DNA of 64,000 nucleotides, from contig JAZKJV010010750.1 of assembly GCA_037367405.1 (NCBI GenBank), positions 186,001 through 250,000 of the forward strand, given 5' to 3'. Position numbers and translations under genes: made by a program. Positions within the stretch are counted from its first letter, which is position 1; each line of letters opens with the position of its first letter. Source of the DNA: Ottelia alismoides. Lineage: Eukaryota; Streptophyta; Magnoliopsida; Alismatales; Hydrocharitaceae. This document shows, one piece after another, positions 48,436-59,971 of the stretch. The notes under the pieces are model-generated. The model did not search any database. It was not told the origin of the DNA and worked only from the letters and a program-made list of their open reading frames with translations.

Positions 48436-48708
48436 GGGATTTTATCAGTTGTGCCCCTCCGAGATATCGCAATATCAGTTATGCCCCTATCTTTTTGGTA
48501 ATATCAATTGTGCCCTCGACTTCTTGCCAATATTTCACTTGTGCCCCTCAGAGGGGCAAAACTGATAAAAGATTTTTATCAGTTATGCCCCTCTGAGGGG
48601 CACAAGTGAAATATTGGCAAGAAGTCTGGGGCACAACTGATATTACCAAAAAGATAGGGGCATAACTGATATTGCGATATCTCGGAGGGGCACAACTGAT
48701 AAAATCCC
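48436..48708. mobile_element. 273-bp fold-back MULE MITE nested in MULE-1
   Basis: Near-perfect palindrome with arms of about 135 bp around a centre close to 48572. The outer parts closely resemble the MULE-1 TIR (GGGATTTTATCAGTTGTGCC), so it is probably mobilised by the same transposase. It has its own 9-bp duplication. It cannot code for anything. Confidence 0.95.
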
Positions 48709-48819
48709 TTTTTGCATTTTCACGGATATATCATTCATGACGGATCAAACGGCAAATTTTATTGAATTTTTTGATGATTTTTTATGAATCAAATTGTCAA
48801 AAATTTATCAAAGCGGAGG

Positions 48820-49660
48820 ATGGTGAGGGCGTGGACGGGATCTGGAGAGGCAGAATGGGGCACGGCCGCGCGCTGTGGAGGCACGGGGATGAAGAGCATG
48901 GGGAAGGCCGCCGGGGCCACGACGGCTGTGCCGAGCGCTGGTGGGTCGGCGCTGTCGAGCGCGGGGCTGCGGCGAGATCTGGAGGGGCGGAACGGGGGTG
49001 CCACCGCAGAAGGCAGGTCGCTGATGGTCGTGTACGGCGGGGAGGTTGGGTGCTCGGGGCTCGCTGGAGCAGCGCGAGGCCACGCAGGAGGGCGTGGTGG
49101 TTCTGGACGGTGCGCGCGCGAGCCGGGCGGCGCGGTCGCGCTCGCGTGGTGGCGTGGAAGCTTTGGAGGAGGGTGGTGCTGGCGGAGGGGGAGACACGGG
49201 GCAGGGGCGGGGGGGTTGGGTGCTCGGGGCGGCGCGGGGCAAGGGGAGGCCCAGGGAGCGGGGGGCGGGGCTTGCGGGACAGGGGCGGGGGGGTTGGGTG
49301 CTCGGGGCGGAGGGAGCAGCTCTGGGCGGAGGGGAAGGTGCGGGGGTGGGGGCGACACCGGGGAGGGGAGGTGGCAGTGCGGGGCAGGGGGTGCGGGGCT
49401 GGGAGGGGGTGCAGCCCAGGGAGAGGGGGAGCAGGGGGCGGCGCCGGCAAGGGGAGGAGATGCGGGACCGGGGAGGGGGCGGCGCCGGGGAGGGGAGGGG
49501 GCGGCGGGCTGGGAGGAGGTGCGGGGGGGAGGAGGTGCGACGCCGGGGAGGGGAGGGGCTGCGAGGAGCTCGGGGCGGAGAGGGAGGAGGAGGAGGTCGG
49601 AGGAGGAGGAAGAAGATGGGAAGAGGAGGAAGAAGAAGAGGTTGGGGAAGAAGAGGAAGA
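48820..49660 (+). repeat. G-rich core of MULE-1
   Basis: Very GC-rich and G-biased, with a repeated block containing GGTTGGGTGCTCGGGGC (near 49044, 49218, 49294) and many GGGG runs. Long ORFs on both strands (48762-49796 plus, 48789-49669 minus) overlap in several frames. They come from the lack of A/T-rich stop codons, not from selection. Part may be captured host sequence, but I recognise none. Confidence 0.7.
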
Positions 49661-49771
49661 AATGACCATAAAACCTTTAAAAAAAAATAATTCCGCTTAT
49701 GTCCTCAAAGTTAACGTCCGTTTGCACTGTACATGGACGGTCACTAACCCGAGGGGCACAAGTGATAAAAT

Positions 49772-49864
49772 AGCAAGTTTTGAGGGGCACAACTGATATT
49801 ACCAAAAAGATAGGGGCATAACTGATATTGCAACATCTCGGAGGGGCACAAGTGATAAAATCCC
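49772..49864 (-). repeat. Right TIR of MULE-1
   Basis: Exact inverse of 48133-48225. Confidence 0.95.
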
Positions 49865-50558
49865 AATTATTTATGTCCAATTAAAACACTCTTTATGAAT
49901 ATAATTGTTGATTCCTTTGGAAGAATTAATTACATGAATATGATTCATAATAATTAATTAAAATTTGAATATGAATGGAGGATCACACAAGTGACTTCCA
50001 TGGTCTCTTGTCAAGGCGAAGGGTTTCATAGCCAGATATTATATGTAGGAGACGTTTGTCTGAAGTGGCAGCTCCTGCATATGATCCATTTGGATCGGGC
50101 TCGTCGCTTCTCGAAAGAGTAAGGACATATGCATAGTGACCCCATTATCAGGTCCTCATATTATTGGGGCGATATTGGATTGAGTATAGCGAGTTGTATT
50201 CCTGTTGACGGTTGGTTCAATCAATGACGGGTCAACATCACCTTTGGGGTGGTGGGCCAATGTATTAAAGACCGAATTGGGAAATACAAGTTGGACTTGC
50301 AAGGCGGAATGTGTTCCGGCTTCTCTTTATTGGAGTCATAGGTTCTCATATTATTGGGATATGACAAAGATAAAGAGGAGATCCCAGTTCTTGCTTGAGA
50401 TATAGCGGTAAGTATATCTCCTACTTTGAAAGTGATTAAGGGAATAAACTTTCATATTTGACATAGCAAGACCAATTTGATTTAAAATGCCTTAATCAAA
50501 TAATAAAATTGAATATATGATTATATGTTCTAATATAGTGCATTCTTAATTTCAGAAA

Positions 50559-51395
50559 ATGAAGTCCATGAACCCACTAAGCAGGTTTCTGGAGGTCAAC
50601 AAGTTGACCATACCGAATTACTCGTATTGGATCCGTAATTTAGAGCTTGTACTCTCGGCTGAGCGCATAAGTTATGTGCTCTCATAAGATAAGCATGAAA
50701 ATCATAAATCAAAGGAAGAAGAAGCATACAATGACAAGTATGATGAAGATCATGCCTTGTCTATATGCTATATCTTGGGTTCACTCTCCATTGTTCTACA
50801 AAAACAACATGTGGAGATGAGTACTTGCCAGGAGATAATGCAGAATCTGAAAGATATGTTTGGTGACATTAACCGCACCCAGAGATACAACGTTATGAAA
50901 GAACTTGTTCGCTGCAAGATGCAAGAAAGAACTTCGGTCCATGAAAATGTGCTCAAAATGTTTGGGTACTTGTTGGAGCTGGAGACTCTTGGGGCAACCG
51001 TGGAGGCAGACATGCAATCTGATTTCATTCTGTTGTCGTTGCCCAAGTCTTTCAATATCTTTGTGGTTTCATTCCACATGAACAAGCTGGAATTGACAAA
51101 TGTTGGGCTTCTTGCTGCATTAAAGTCTGCAGAAGACGTAATGAAGAAAGATGGTCTTGTTGGTAGTGCATTGGTTTCACAGGTCAGAGGGAAGCATGGT
51201 CGGAAGCAAGGTTCTCGTAAGGGCTCGGCCCAGAAGAGAAAGAAGAAGGGAGAAGTTGTTGGCTCATCTTCCAATGCATCCACTCTAATGGCGTCGAAGA
51301 AAATTAACGTCAGTCAGCACTGCAAGAAGCCGGGGCACTGGAGGCGTAATTGCCCGGATTACCTGAAGTCAGTCGATAAAGATAAAACCCCATAA
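50559..51395 (+). pseudogene. Copia-2 gag, nearly open
   Basis: From ATG at 50559. One TAA stop near 50686 (AAA in copy 1) precedes an open frame to 51395: DMFGDINRTQRYNVMKELV, LPKSFNIFVVSFHMNK, a basic KGSAQKRKKKGE stretch and a zinc knuckle VSQHCKKPGHWRRNC. The first cysteine of the CCHC set is serine here, while copy 1 has it. Gag ends in a TAA just before the protease. Confidence 0.88.
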
Positions 51396-51399
51396 GGTA

Positions 51400-52450
51400 T
51401 GAAATCTACTTTTATCATTGAAACCAGTTTTATCGTTGGACGAGAAGGAAGTTGGGTTGTTGATTCTGGTGCTTCTGTTCATTTATGCAATTTTTTGCAT
51501 TTGTTTCAGGAAACTAGAAGAGTAGAAAAGGGGAGATAGTCATCCATATGGGATCTGATGCAAGTGTCGCAGCTGTTGCCGTCGGGACTTGTCGGTTATC
51601 ATTATCTAGTGGTAGAGTCCTAATACTTAAAGAGTGTCTTTATGTACCTGAAGATAGGAGGAATTTGATATATGTATCTAAGCTAGTTAGAAGTGGATAT
51701 TCATTCCTTTTCTGTAATAAATTAGTCATAAATCATTATGATAAATATATTGCAGATGGTATTTTGACTTCTGGTGGACTCTATGAATTGTGCATAAATG
51801 AGCATGTCATGAATGTTACAACCACAAATAAAAACCCTAAAAGATCCAGGGATAATAAAAATCATTCAAATATGATTTGGCATCAAAGGCTTGGTCATTT
51901 ATTTGTTGATAGGATCAATAGATTGATAGAGGTTGGACCTTTGGATTTTCTACAGGTTCAATCTTTACCTACCTGTGAACATTGTATTCAAGGTAAAATG
52001 ACTAGGATGCCTTTCCATAACAAGGTTACAAGATGCGAAGGCATTATTGACCTAATACATACCGATGTATGTGGTCCCTTCAGTACCGCGACTCGAAATG
52101 GATATCGATATTATTTGACATTTATTGATGACCATTCGCGATATGGGTTTGTCGCCATAAATCTGAAACCTTTGAAAAGTTCAAAGAATTCAAGGCTTTG
52201 GTTGAGAACCAAACCGATAGGAAGATTAAACGAATTCGATCTGATCGAGGTGGCGAGTACCTCTCAGATGAATTCAAGGAATACCTTAAATAGAATGGAA
52301 TTGTCTCCAATCGCACCACTCCTAACTCCCTAACTTAATGGTGTTGTTGAAAGACGCAACAGGACCTTCATGGATTTGGTCCGTTCAATGATGAGAAAAG
52401 CACATTTGCAACTTATTTTCTAGAGAAATGCAGTAGAGACTGCAATATAT
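51400..52450 (+). pseudogene. Copia-2 protease and integrase, broken
   Basis: Protease active site GSWVVDSGASVHLCN intact (about 51450). A frameshift near 51535 is followed by a long open part (51548-52333): HQRLGHLFVDRINRL and CEHCIQGKMTRMP (HHCC pre-integrase zinc region), DLIHTDVCGPFS, YYLTFIDDHSRYG. A deletion of about 10 bp near 52155, relative to copy 1, shifts the frame. The downstream RSDRGGEYLSDEFKEYL lies in another frame and ends in a TAG (GAG in copy 1). Confidence 0.88.
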
Positions 52451-52531
52451 ATTCTAAATAAGATTCCTAGCAAATCTGTACCTAAGACTCCTCATGAGCT
52501 CTGGTATGGAATCAGACCTAGTGTTAATCAC

Positions 52532-54459
52532 TTGAGGGTTTGGGGTTGCTTGGTTCATACGAAGAACGTGGACACAAGTAAGCTAGAATCTTGCACTCGT
52601 GATGAGTGTTACTTCATTGGGTATGTTAAAGATGGTATTGGATACCAGCTCTATGACCCTGACACCCAAAAGGTTTTTATCTCTAGAGATGTGAAATTTC
52701 TGGAGGATGATTTCCTTAAAGGTCATGGCAAAAGTGAAGTAGAGGAACTCATGGAATCCCTTGAGGATTCTGAGCCCCCTAGACCAGAAACTGAAGAAGT
52801 AAATAAAAATGTAACACCCATACCTCTTCGAAGGAGTTCGAGGATGGTTGCACCACTTGAAAGGTATGGATTCCATGTGTCAAGTGAAACTGACAATGAT
52901 CCCACATCATTTGATGAAGCACTCACGGATCATGACATGGATAGATGGATACTAGAAATGAAGTCAGAAATGACTCCATGCATAAGAATGGTGTATCTAG
53001 AGGATCCACCTAAAGGGGTAAAACCCATTTGGCGTAAATGGATCTTCAAGAGAAAAAGGGGACCTAATGGGATAGTAGAGACTTTCAAGGCACGGCTCGT
53101 AGACAAGGGGTACACACAGAGAGAAGGCATCGACTACGATGAGACATTCTCTCATGTGGCTATTCTTAAATCCATCAGGGCACTGCTAGCTATAGCTGCA
53201 AATCTTGACTACGACATCTGGCAGATGGACGTCAAGACGGCTTTCCTCAATGGATACCTCGAGGAGGATATCTATATGGAGCAACCCCAGGGATTCATAA
53301 CTGAGGATGACAAAGTATGCAAGCTGAAGAAATCCATCTATGGGCTCAAGCAAGCTTCTCGTAGATGGAGCATCCGATTTGACGAAATAATAAAGAGTTA
53401 TGATTTTGTGTAGAATCCTGATGAACCTTGTGTGTACAAGAAACTTAGTGGGAGCGCCTTTATTTTCATCGTGCTTTATGTAGATGACATCCTTATCATT
53501 GGGAATGATACAGGGATGATGACCAGTGTGAAGATTTGGTTGTCCCATACCTTTGAGATGAAAGATCTTAGAGAAGCCTCTTACATCTTGGGTCTGAAGT
53601 TGTTGAGAAACCAAGAGAAGAGGATATTGGGATTGTCACAACATGGATACATTAAGAAGATTCTTGAACGATTCCGTATAGATAGTTCCAAAAAGGATTA
53701 CTACCCTTAAGACATGGTAGCCACCTGTCTAAAGGAATGGCTTCTCAAACTGTTGAGGAAAAGAAAGCCATGGCCGGATGCCCTTATGCATCAGCTGTAG
53801 GAAGCTTAATGTATGCTATGATGTGTACTAGGCCAGATATCTGCCATGTAGTGAGTGTGGTAAGTCGTTACCAAGCCTTCTATGGAGAACAACACCTGAA
53901 TACAGTAAAGAACTTATTCAAAAATCTAAGACGAACGCAAGATTACATCTTGGTCTATGGAGATGGTGATCTCCAAGTCATGGGATATACATATTCTGAC
54001 ATCCAATCGGATATTGATGATCGAAAGTCGACATCAGGGTTTGTATTCCTATTGAATGGTGGTGCTGTGAGCTTGAGAAGCAAGAAGCAGGACACTACAA
54101 CAGATTCAACAACAGAAGTCGAGTACATTGTCGCATTGGATGCTGCAATGGAGGCTTTGTAGTTGCGCAAGTTCATCCAAGAGCTTGGCGTAGTTTCCTC
54201 TGATACTCCCATCCCGCTACTCTGTAATAACACGGGAGTCATTGCCCAAGCGAAGGAACCCAAATGGCATCAGAAGAGCAAGCACGTAAAAAAGAAATAC
54301 CACGTCATTCGGGAGATTCAAAAGCGTGGTGACATCATCATCACCTAGGTGGCCTATGCCGACAACGTTGCTGATCCTCTTACCAAATCTCTGACACAGA
54401 AGGTTTTCGACCAGCATGTAATGAGTATGGGTTTATGGATTGTTCCAGAAAGGTTCTGA
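52532..54459 (+). pseudogene. Copia-2 reverse transcriptase and RNase H, broken
   Basis: Open 52532-53413: integrase C-terminal HLRVWGCLVHTKN with the linker RRSSRMVAPLERYGF, then RT with KPIWRKWIFKRKRGPNG, FKARLVDKGYTQREGIDY, MDVKTAFLNGYLEEDIYMEQ and LKKSIYGLKQASRRW. After a TAG at 53411 (CAG in copy 1), 53432-53710 has FIVLYVDDILIIGND with catalytic YVDD. RNase H follows at 53737-54162 (GCPYASAVGSLMYAM, DIQSDIDDRKSTSGF, TTEVEYIVALDAA), then a TAG at about 54160 (TGG in copy 1), then LPLTKS-like end motifs (YADNVADPLTKSLTQKVF) to the stop at 54459. Confidence 0.92.
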
Positions 54460-54474
54460 GTTCTAGTGGGAGAT
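54460..54474 (+). other. Polypurine tract of copia-2
   Basis: GTTCTAGTGGGAGAT directly before LTR 3. Confidence 0.85.
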
Positions 54475-54627
54475 TGTTAGCATTGTGAGCCCGAGGCGAA
54501 CCATTCCTGCAATAAATGTTATTGTAATAAATGATTTATCAATAAAGGTTATTGATTATGTTTCACTACCTTTCTGAAATTGATTGAATGAATGCACTAT
54601 AAGGTCCCTCTGTACAATATGGGTTAT
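54475..54627 (+). mobile_element. Copia LTR 3, cut by element A
   Basis: First 153 bp of a third LTR copy, TGTTAGCATTGTGAGCCCGA to CAATATGGGTTAT. LTR 1 continues GTACCATGG at this point, but here gypsy LTR A starts. The 5 bp before the junction (GTTAT) are the expected target duplication, whose partner would be beyond the window. Confidence 0.9.
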
Positions 54628-57600
54628 TGATGAGTCTACGTTTCATCGTCTTTATTCTATCATTCGTGTCTTAAAAACCCTTGTAAATGCGTGTAAATAG
54701 TTTTAATTTAAGCATTTTAGCATTCATGCATATACTGTATACTCTGGCGTTTCTTGAGGATCTTCAACTCCTCAACTCGGCTGGCAGCAAGGGCGTCTTC
54801 TCCGACTTCCTCTCATCGACTTGTGCTCGGCTTGGGCCTCTGATTGGGCTAGAGGAGTGACTCCTTCACCCCTCGAGCTCGCCTGCAGGTGAGATATCTG
54901 GAGGTGGTCATAGGCGGTTGGGATTCGCCTACAAAGGTGGCGCTTCAGGCAGACCTGGAGGTTGTTGAAGTTGGTGATGATTTGATAGTTCTTTGGATTC
55001 TAAGGCTCCAGATGATATGTCGTTGCTCTGTGTAAATAGTGTACAAAATACAATTTTTAAGCCAAAAAAACAAAATAAAGAAAAGAAAAGAAAACGAATA
55101 AAATATTATAAATATTTTATGACCCAAAACCCCGAGACCTAGGCATCTCGATGAATAGGTCGACAAGGAATAAAGTAGGGGGAGATAAGGGCCAGAATAC
55201 AATAAAAATTCCTTTTAATTCTTTCATTCTTTATTCATTTTGGGATCTATTTTTGGTTCCACTTTTAATACCTCAAATAAAGAAATTTTTTACATGAACG
55301 TTGTAGTTAATTAAATAAAGAAAAATACAGATTTGATTTCACTCAAAATAATAGATAGATAAAAAGTTATGGTCTGAATAAAATTCCAGAGTCCCAAATT
55401 CCCAGACCTGTATCTCCCAAATAAAAACTCGAAACGCATCAAAATCACCTTTAATTGTATATTATCTAAAATAAGCTATTTAATGAAGGTAGTTTCGCAT
55501 TTGGCGGAGCTACGGTTTAAAAGTTGAGTTTTGGATCCCTATTGTATACTTGTACAGATTAAAATATTCATTTTATTTATTATTCATTATCTTTACAATT
55601 TTATATATTTATAATTCTATAATTATTACCTATAATATATTTGTACATTAAAACAGGAATAAAACATCAATAAAATACAAAAATAAAATACATATGTACA
55701 ATACCTAGGTATAATACCGATACACAAACCTATATAATTAGTACTTATATTTTATTAAGTATTTAAAAGATTTCAAAAAATAAAATAAAAATATATTTAA
55801 GTGTATAAAAATACTTCATAAATTTATAAAATAATAAACAAAAATAAATAAATTAAATTCTCAAAATAAAAATAAAATATTAAAATATATAGATATATAT
55901 ACACCTATATAAGCTTAAAATGTTAACTTTTATTTTTATACATCATAAAAATAATTAAAAATCATATTAAAATACCTTATAAAATAATAAATATTTTTTA
56001 TTAAATAACCAATAAGTAATAAAATCGTTTACTAATTTAAATTGATTTTACAAAGAGTTTTTACGTGATTTTTCCTGGTTGGTCCACGTGGACCAAACAG
56101 GGGGTCTGGAGAGTTGACCGGCGGGTCAACTCTCTGACCCACTCCTGTTCTTGTCAGAAACCTTGGTTTTTTCTCGTGTTTACAGATTTTTCGAGGATGT
56201 TTCTTGCACCTTTTGGTGTCGACGTCTTCATGACTTTTGCTCCTTGTAGATTGGACATACACGCCCTTAGCTTACTTCGGTTATTGGATCGCTGTGGCAC
56301 CCGTGATCTCACCTTGAACATCTCGCCAGAGCCACTTTGTACAAGATACCCCCTTTGACCATTTTCAAATCTCGAACCCCTTTTGACCTCGGCTTTGGTT
56401 CCCTTGGGCGCGTTCCGGATCGACCTTGGTGACAGGAAGGTCTCAAGCAGCCCAGGGAGTTACGACGAGGCCTTGAGCGACCGTTCCACCATCTCCGGCG
56501 GCCGCGCCGCCGTGAGGTCTATCTCGAGATAACTACCCTTGAGGTCTGCGCTTTTATTTCATTTTCTTGCATTTTCAGCTTCGTCATAGCCCTAGGATTA
56601 GTTTTCTACCTCCCATCTCTCCCGTTAACCACTACATCGACTACGCCACTCCCCTCGCTGGAGTTCGCTCCGGCGAGCTCCCATACCGCTTTCACTCCCC
56701 TATTTCGCTGGCAGGTGTGTTGAGACACTTTGTCCTCGACCTCCTTCATCTATTTTGCAGGTCTTTGGAACGTCAGCACGCCAGGAGGCGATTTTTGGAC
56801 ATGGCCGAAGACACCTGGGGGTCGTCTTCGACCTTGGCATCGCGGGTCAGCCTAGGAGGTCGCCAACCCCTTTTGCCGCCACCAGGACCTGGAAGACCTC
56901 TGCAGGAAGCTTCTGGGCCATTTTGTAGCACTACCGACTGCCGGAGAAGCACGATCTGGCTAGAGGAACCTCGCCTAGGCGGAGTTTGTCCCGGTTCATC
57001 CTCCTGCCTTCTCCCCCGTTAGATGAAGGTCGTTCTTCTGAAGCTACAGTTGCCGTCGGATTTTGCATGATCTCGGTCGTCAGATCCATCAGGAACGTTC
57101 TAATCTCAGCCGTTGCAGATGAAGGGGCAGCGCGCGCTCGGGGCGCGACACGTGGATTAGTGGATACATAACAACCGTCGGATGCGCCCTTAGCTTTGGG
57201 TATTTTGCTCATCATACCCGAGGCCTTTTGGTATTTATTAATTAGCACATTAAAGATTTTATCTGCATTCATAATTTTTGTAATATTTATACTTCACCCC
57301 CGCAAACTTTACATTATTACGTTAAGGCCCTTGTCCATGTCACCTGATGTGCCTGGCGCACGTGAGGCGTGGACATTTTGCTAAGAGCCCCTTGTGGATT
57401 TGGGTATATCGTTTTGGTACAAAAACATTTTAGTATAGTTGTAAACTTTTTGGAAATTTACAGTTCAGCCCCCTGAGTTTTTTGATAATTACCTAAGTGC
57501 CCCTGCCAGGTGCGCATGTGGTTCTCCACGTGATCCTTGGTGATTTTGCAGGCATACCCTCGTGGCTTCGAGCATTTAATTTTGGTCTATTATCTTTCTG

Positions 57601-58740
57601 CATCCGTTAATTATTTCTGGAATTTTTACATTCTGGCCCTTAGACTTTTCCATATTCGCACCAATACCACTGCCAGAATGCAATTTCTTTTTGTTGCCTT
57701 TATTTATTGCACGCATCTCTAAATGCTAAAAAATCAACAAAAATTACCTGTGTTCCACTTGCATTGTATTATCACTCCATATTTTTATTTAGCATTTTTC
57801 TTGCAATTTAATATTTATAAAAATTCAAAAACAATCATTTTCTCCGCTGTTTGCATTATAAAATCCATAAAAATTATAAAAACACATCAAAAAATTCCCA
57901 AAAAAATATATTTTGCTTATTTTAATGTCAATCCAAAAATCGCTAAAAAAATCAATGTAAAACTCCTAAAAAATATAAATCTCTAAAAACCATCATAAAA
58001 ATTTGTAAAATTCATAAAAAAATCTATAAATTATATTTTCTTTTCCTGAATTTTCTTTATTTTGTTATCATTAATCTAAAATTAATTTTGAGAATTTTTG
58101 TTCTTGTTTTCTATATTATTTCTCCATTTTAGTTTCAGCTCTTTATTTTGTCTACTGTGTTCAGTATTTTTTACTTTAAAATCAACCAAAAAAATTTGGA
58201 AAAATCTAGAAAAATCGCAAAAACATTATAAAATTAAAAAAAAACCAAAAACATTTTATTTTCTGATTTTTTAGTATTTTTACTTATTTTTATAAATACC
58301 TTATCCTCCTCTTTCTTGCTTTACATATATATTCTATTATTGAAAAAGAAAATATAAAAAAATAAAAATAAAAAGAAAATATAAAATCAGTAAATTAAAA
58401 ATCAAAATACAAAAGTATAAAAATCAGAAATTAAAATAAAAAACAAAATTAAAAAACCATAAAAATTTGCTTTCTTGTAGGCACTTGATCACAATCACAT
58501 TTTGCACATTTTGCCTCGATCTATCTTGCTTGCTCCCTGTGTTCGACCTCTACACACTTGCACACTATACATATTTTTGTAGAGTTATAATAAATTTTGA
58601 CTCCACTTCTATTTTCATTGCTTTATTTGATTGTTGTGGGTTGATTGTTGACTTAATCGGGAATTACTGAGGGTCGCCGCAGTGACTTTTGTCTCCACCT
58701 TGTGTGAGACATCTAGACCCCAGTGATTCTCGGTTAATCA
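54628..58740 (+). mobile_element. 5' LTR of gypsy element A
   Basis: 4113 bp from TGATGAGTCTACG to TTAATCA (TG...CA). The start is set by the break in copia LTR 3, the end by the primer site. Plan: AT-rich (54640-56060), GTCCACGTGGACC palindrome (56085), GC-rich (56100-57190), CACGTG modules (57280-57720), AT-rich (57720-58450), final 0.3 kb. The GC-rich part (ORF at 56567-57022) has no domain. LTRs this long are known in Athila/Ogre-type gypsy elements. Confidence 0.85.
57280..57720 (+). repeat. CACGTG modules in LTR A
   Basis: Loose tandem modules with pyrimidine-rich starts (CAGCCCCCTGAG, CTGGCCCTTAGA) and CACGTG near 57358 and 57528, with one more just upstream at 57149. Counterparts are at 830-1310 and 22300-22650. 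Confidence 0.5.
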
Positions 58741-58742
58741 AA

Positions 58743-58760
58743 AGGCGCCGTTGCTGGGGA
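58743..58760 (+). other. Primer binding site of element A (tRNA-Asp)
   Basis: AGGCGCCGTTGCTGGGGA. The 3' end of plant tRNA-Asp(GTC) pairs with TGGCGCCGTTGCCGGGGA, so 16 of 18 bases match. This fixes the end of the 5' LTR and is typical of Athila/Tat-type elements. Confidence 0.85.
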
Positions 58761-59971
58761 GCAACAGCGCATAGTTTGGCTTTTTGCTTTGTTGTGATTG
58801 TTTGTCTATTTTTGTGGTTTCATTCATTGCTCTTTATTTGATATATCATTTGAATTGTCTAATCACCCTCTCGTTTGACTTTGTGCGACGTACGCGGATC
58901 GAGGGAGGCACTCCTTTCTAGGAGCGCGCGTGCAACCACGTGAGGCGACTTTGGCTTCACACCAAAGCGAACTTGGAGGGAATCATGAAGACAACACCTG
59001 AGCTATAATTTTATTGCATTTATTTTTGTAATTTTAGTGAGAGAGAGACCCTCTATTTATTGTAATAATACAGGTACTCGGACACTTGGACATTCGAGCC
59101 TAATTTCCAGGTGTTTGTACACTTGGGGGCTCACCGCAGCTTTTGTCGGTTTTTCATCGCAATTTTTTACTTTGTTTTCCAATTTTCAATTTTATTTATT
59201 TTTGTGTGATTGAGCCCTTAGTTGTAGGAGTTGCTTGGTGTAGTATTAGGTCCAAACACATTAATCACCATTGCATGTACCTATAGTCTACATTTTGGAC
59301 TTAGTTAAATTCTGAAAACATGCTTAACGCTAATAGCAGCTTCTCACCTTCGGGCGATTTCATCGGCTTTGCATTTGCATATAGATAGGTTCCAATTCTG
59401 CTGAGCATCCTTGCATGTAGAGTGTAGGAGGCAAGGTAAGCATTTACACTTTAGCATCCATCATTGTTTGCCGCTTTCATTGCTTTTCCGACTCTCCCTC
59501 TGATTTTTGCCAACCTAGGTGCTTAATAGAATTGAATCCCCGATAGGATCGTGCATTCTCATTAAAAATCCAAAAAAAAGTGATAACATATAAAATTGGG
59601 ACTGCTAATATTACTTGACCCAAAAAAAAAGATAAAGAAGAAAAATATTGTCTTGGGGCGAGTAATCCCCTCATTGTCTTCATTTTACATTGCTCGCGCA
59701 CACACTAAGGTTAGTGCCCAAATCCCATTCAGCCCCTAAGTGTTTTTGCAATTCTTTGACTTCTCACCTAACTCTAAAACAAACAATATAAAAAGACCGC
59801 ATTTTACGGTCTCTACCGAGTTGAGTAGGTGAATTGAGGGATTGTATTGTGTGAGTTTTGTTTGTGATTGTTTGTGTGCATCCTAGATCTTCTCTACGCA
59901 TTTGCGCATTCTACTTCACTCTCTTGACTTGACCTTCGTGCTCCCCCGAATCATTTCCTTTTGCTTTTGAG
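58761..59971 (+). other. Leader of element A
   Basis: 1.2 kb between primer site and first ATG. Includes another CACGTG (58937) and a GC-rich patch (58880-58960). No ORF with a domain; the frame at 59477-59701 (minus) is incidental. Confidence 0.55.

Larger units (their letters stand above)
48133..49864. mobile_element. MULE-1, complete non-autonomous Mutator-like element
   Basis: 1732 bp with perfect 93-bp terminal inverted repeats (48133-48225 and 49772-49864) and 9-bp target duplications, which define the Mutator superfamily. Each TIR is built of spaced copies of a motif like TATCAGTTGTGCCCCT, about 30 bp apart. Inside are an AT/CT-rich segment, a nested fold-back element (48436-48708), a G-rich core (48820-49660) and a short AT-rich segment. 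No transposase. The perfect TIRs suggest a fairly recent insertion, younger than the decayed copia copy it sits in. Confidence 0.95.
47121..50558 (+). other. Copia-2 leader, interrupted by MULE-1
   Basis: Collinear with 38930-40660 except for the MULE-1 insertion (48133-49864) and its 9-bp duplication. No coding domain. The gag start is at 50559. Confidence 0.8.

Noticed and set aside
48762..49796. Long plus-strand ORF (344 codons) and overlapping minus-strand ORFs of 290 and 189 codons
   Set aside because: All lie in the G-rich core of MULE-1. Several frames are open on both strands at once, with Gly/Arg- or Pro/Ser-rich products and no domain. This is expected from GC bias.
57723..57986. 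87-codon Lys/Ile/Phe-rich ORF
   Set aside because: AT-rich part of LTR A. The composition explains the frame and product.
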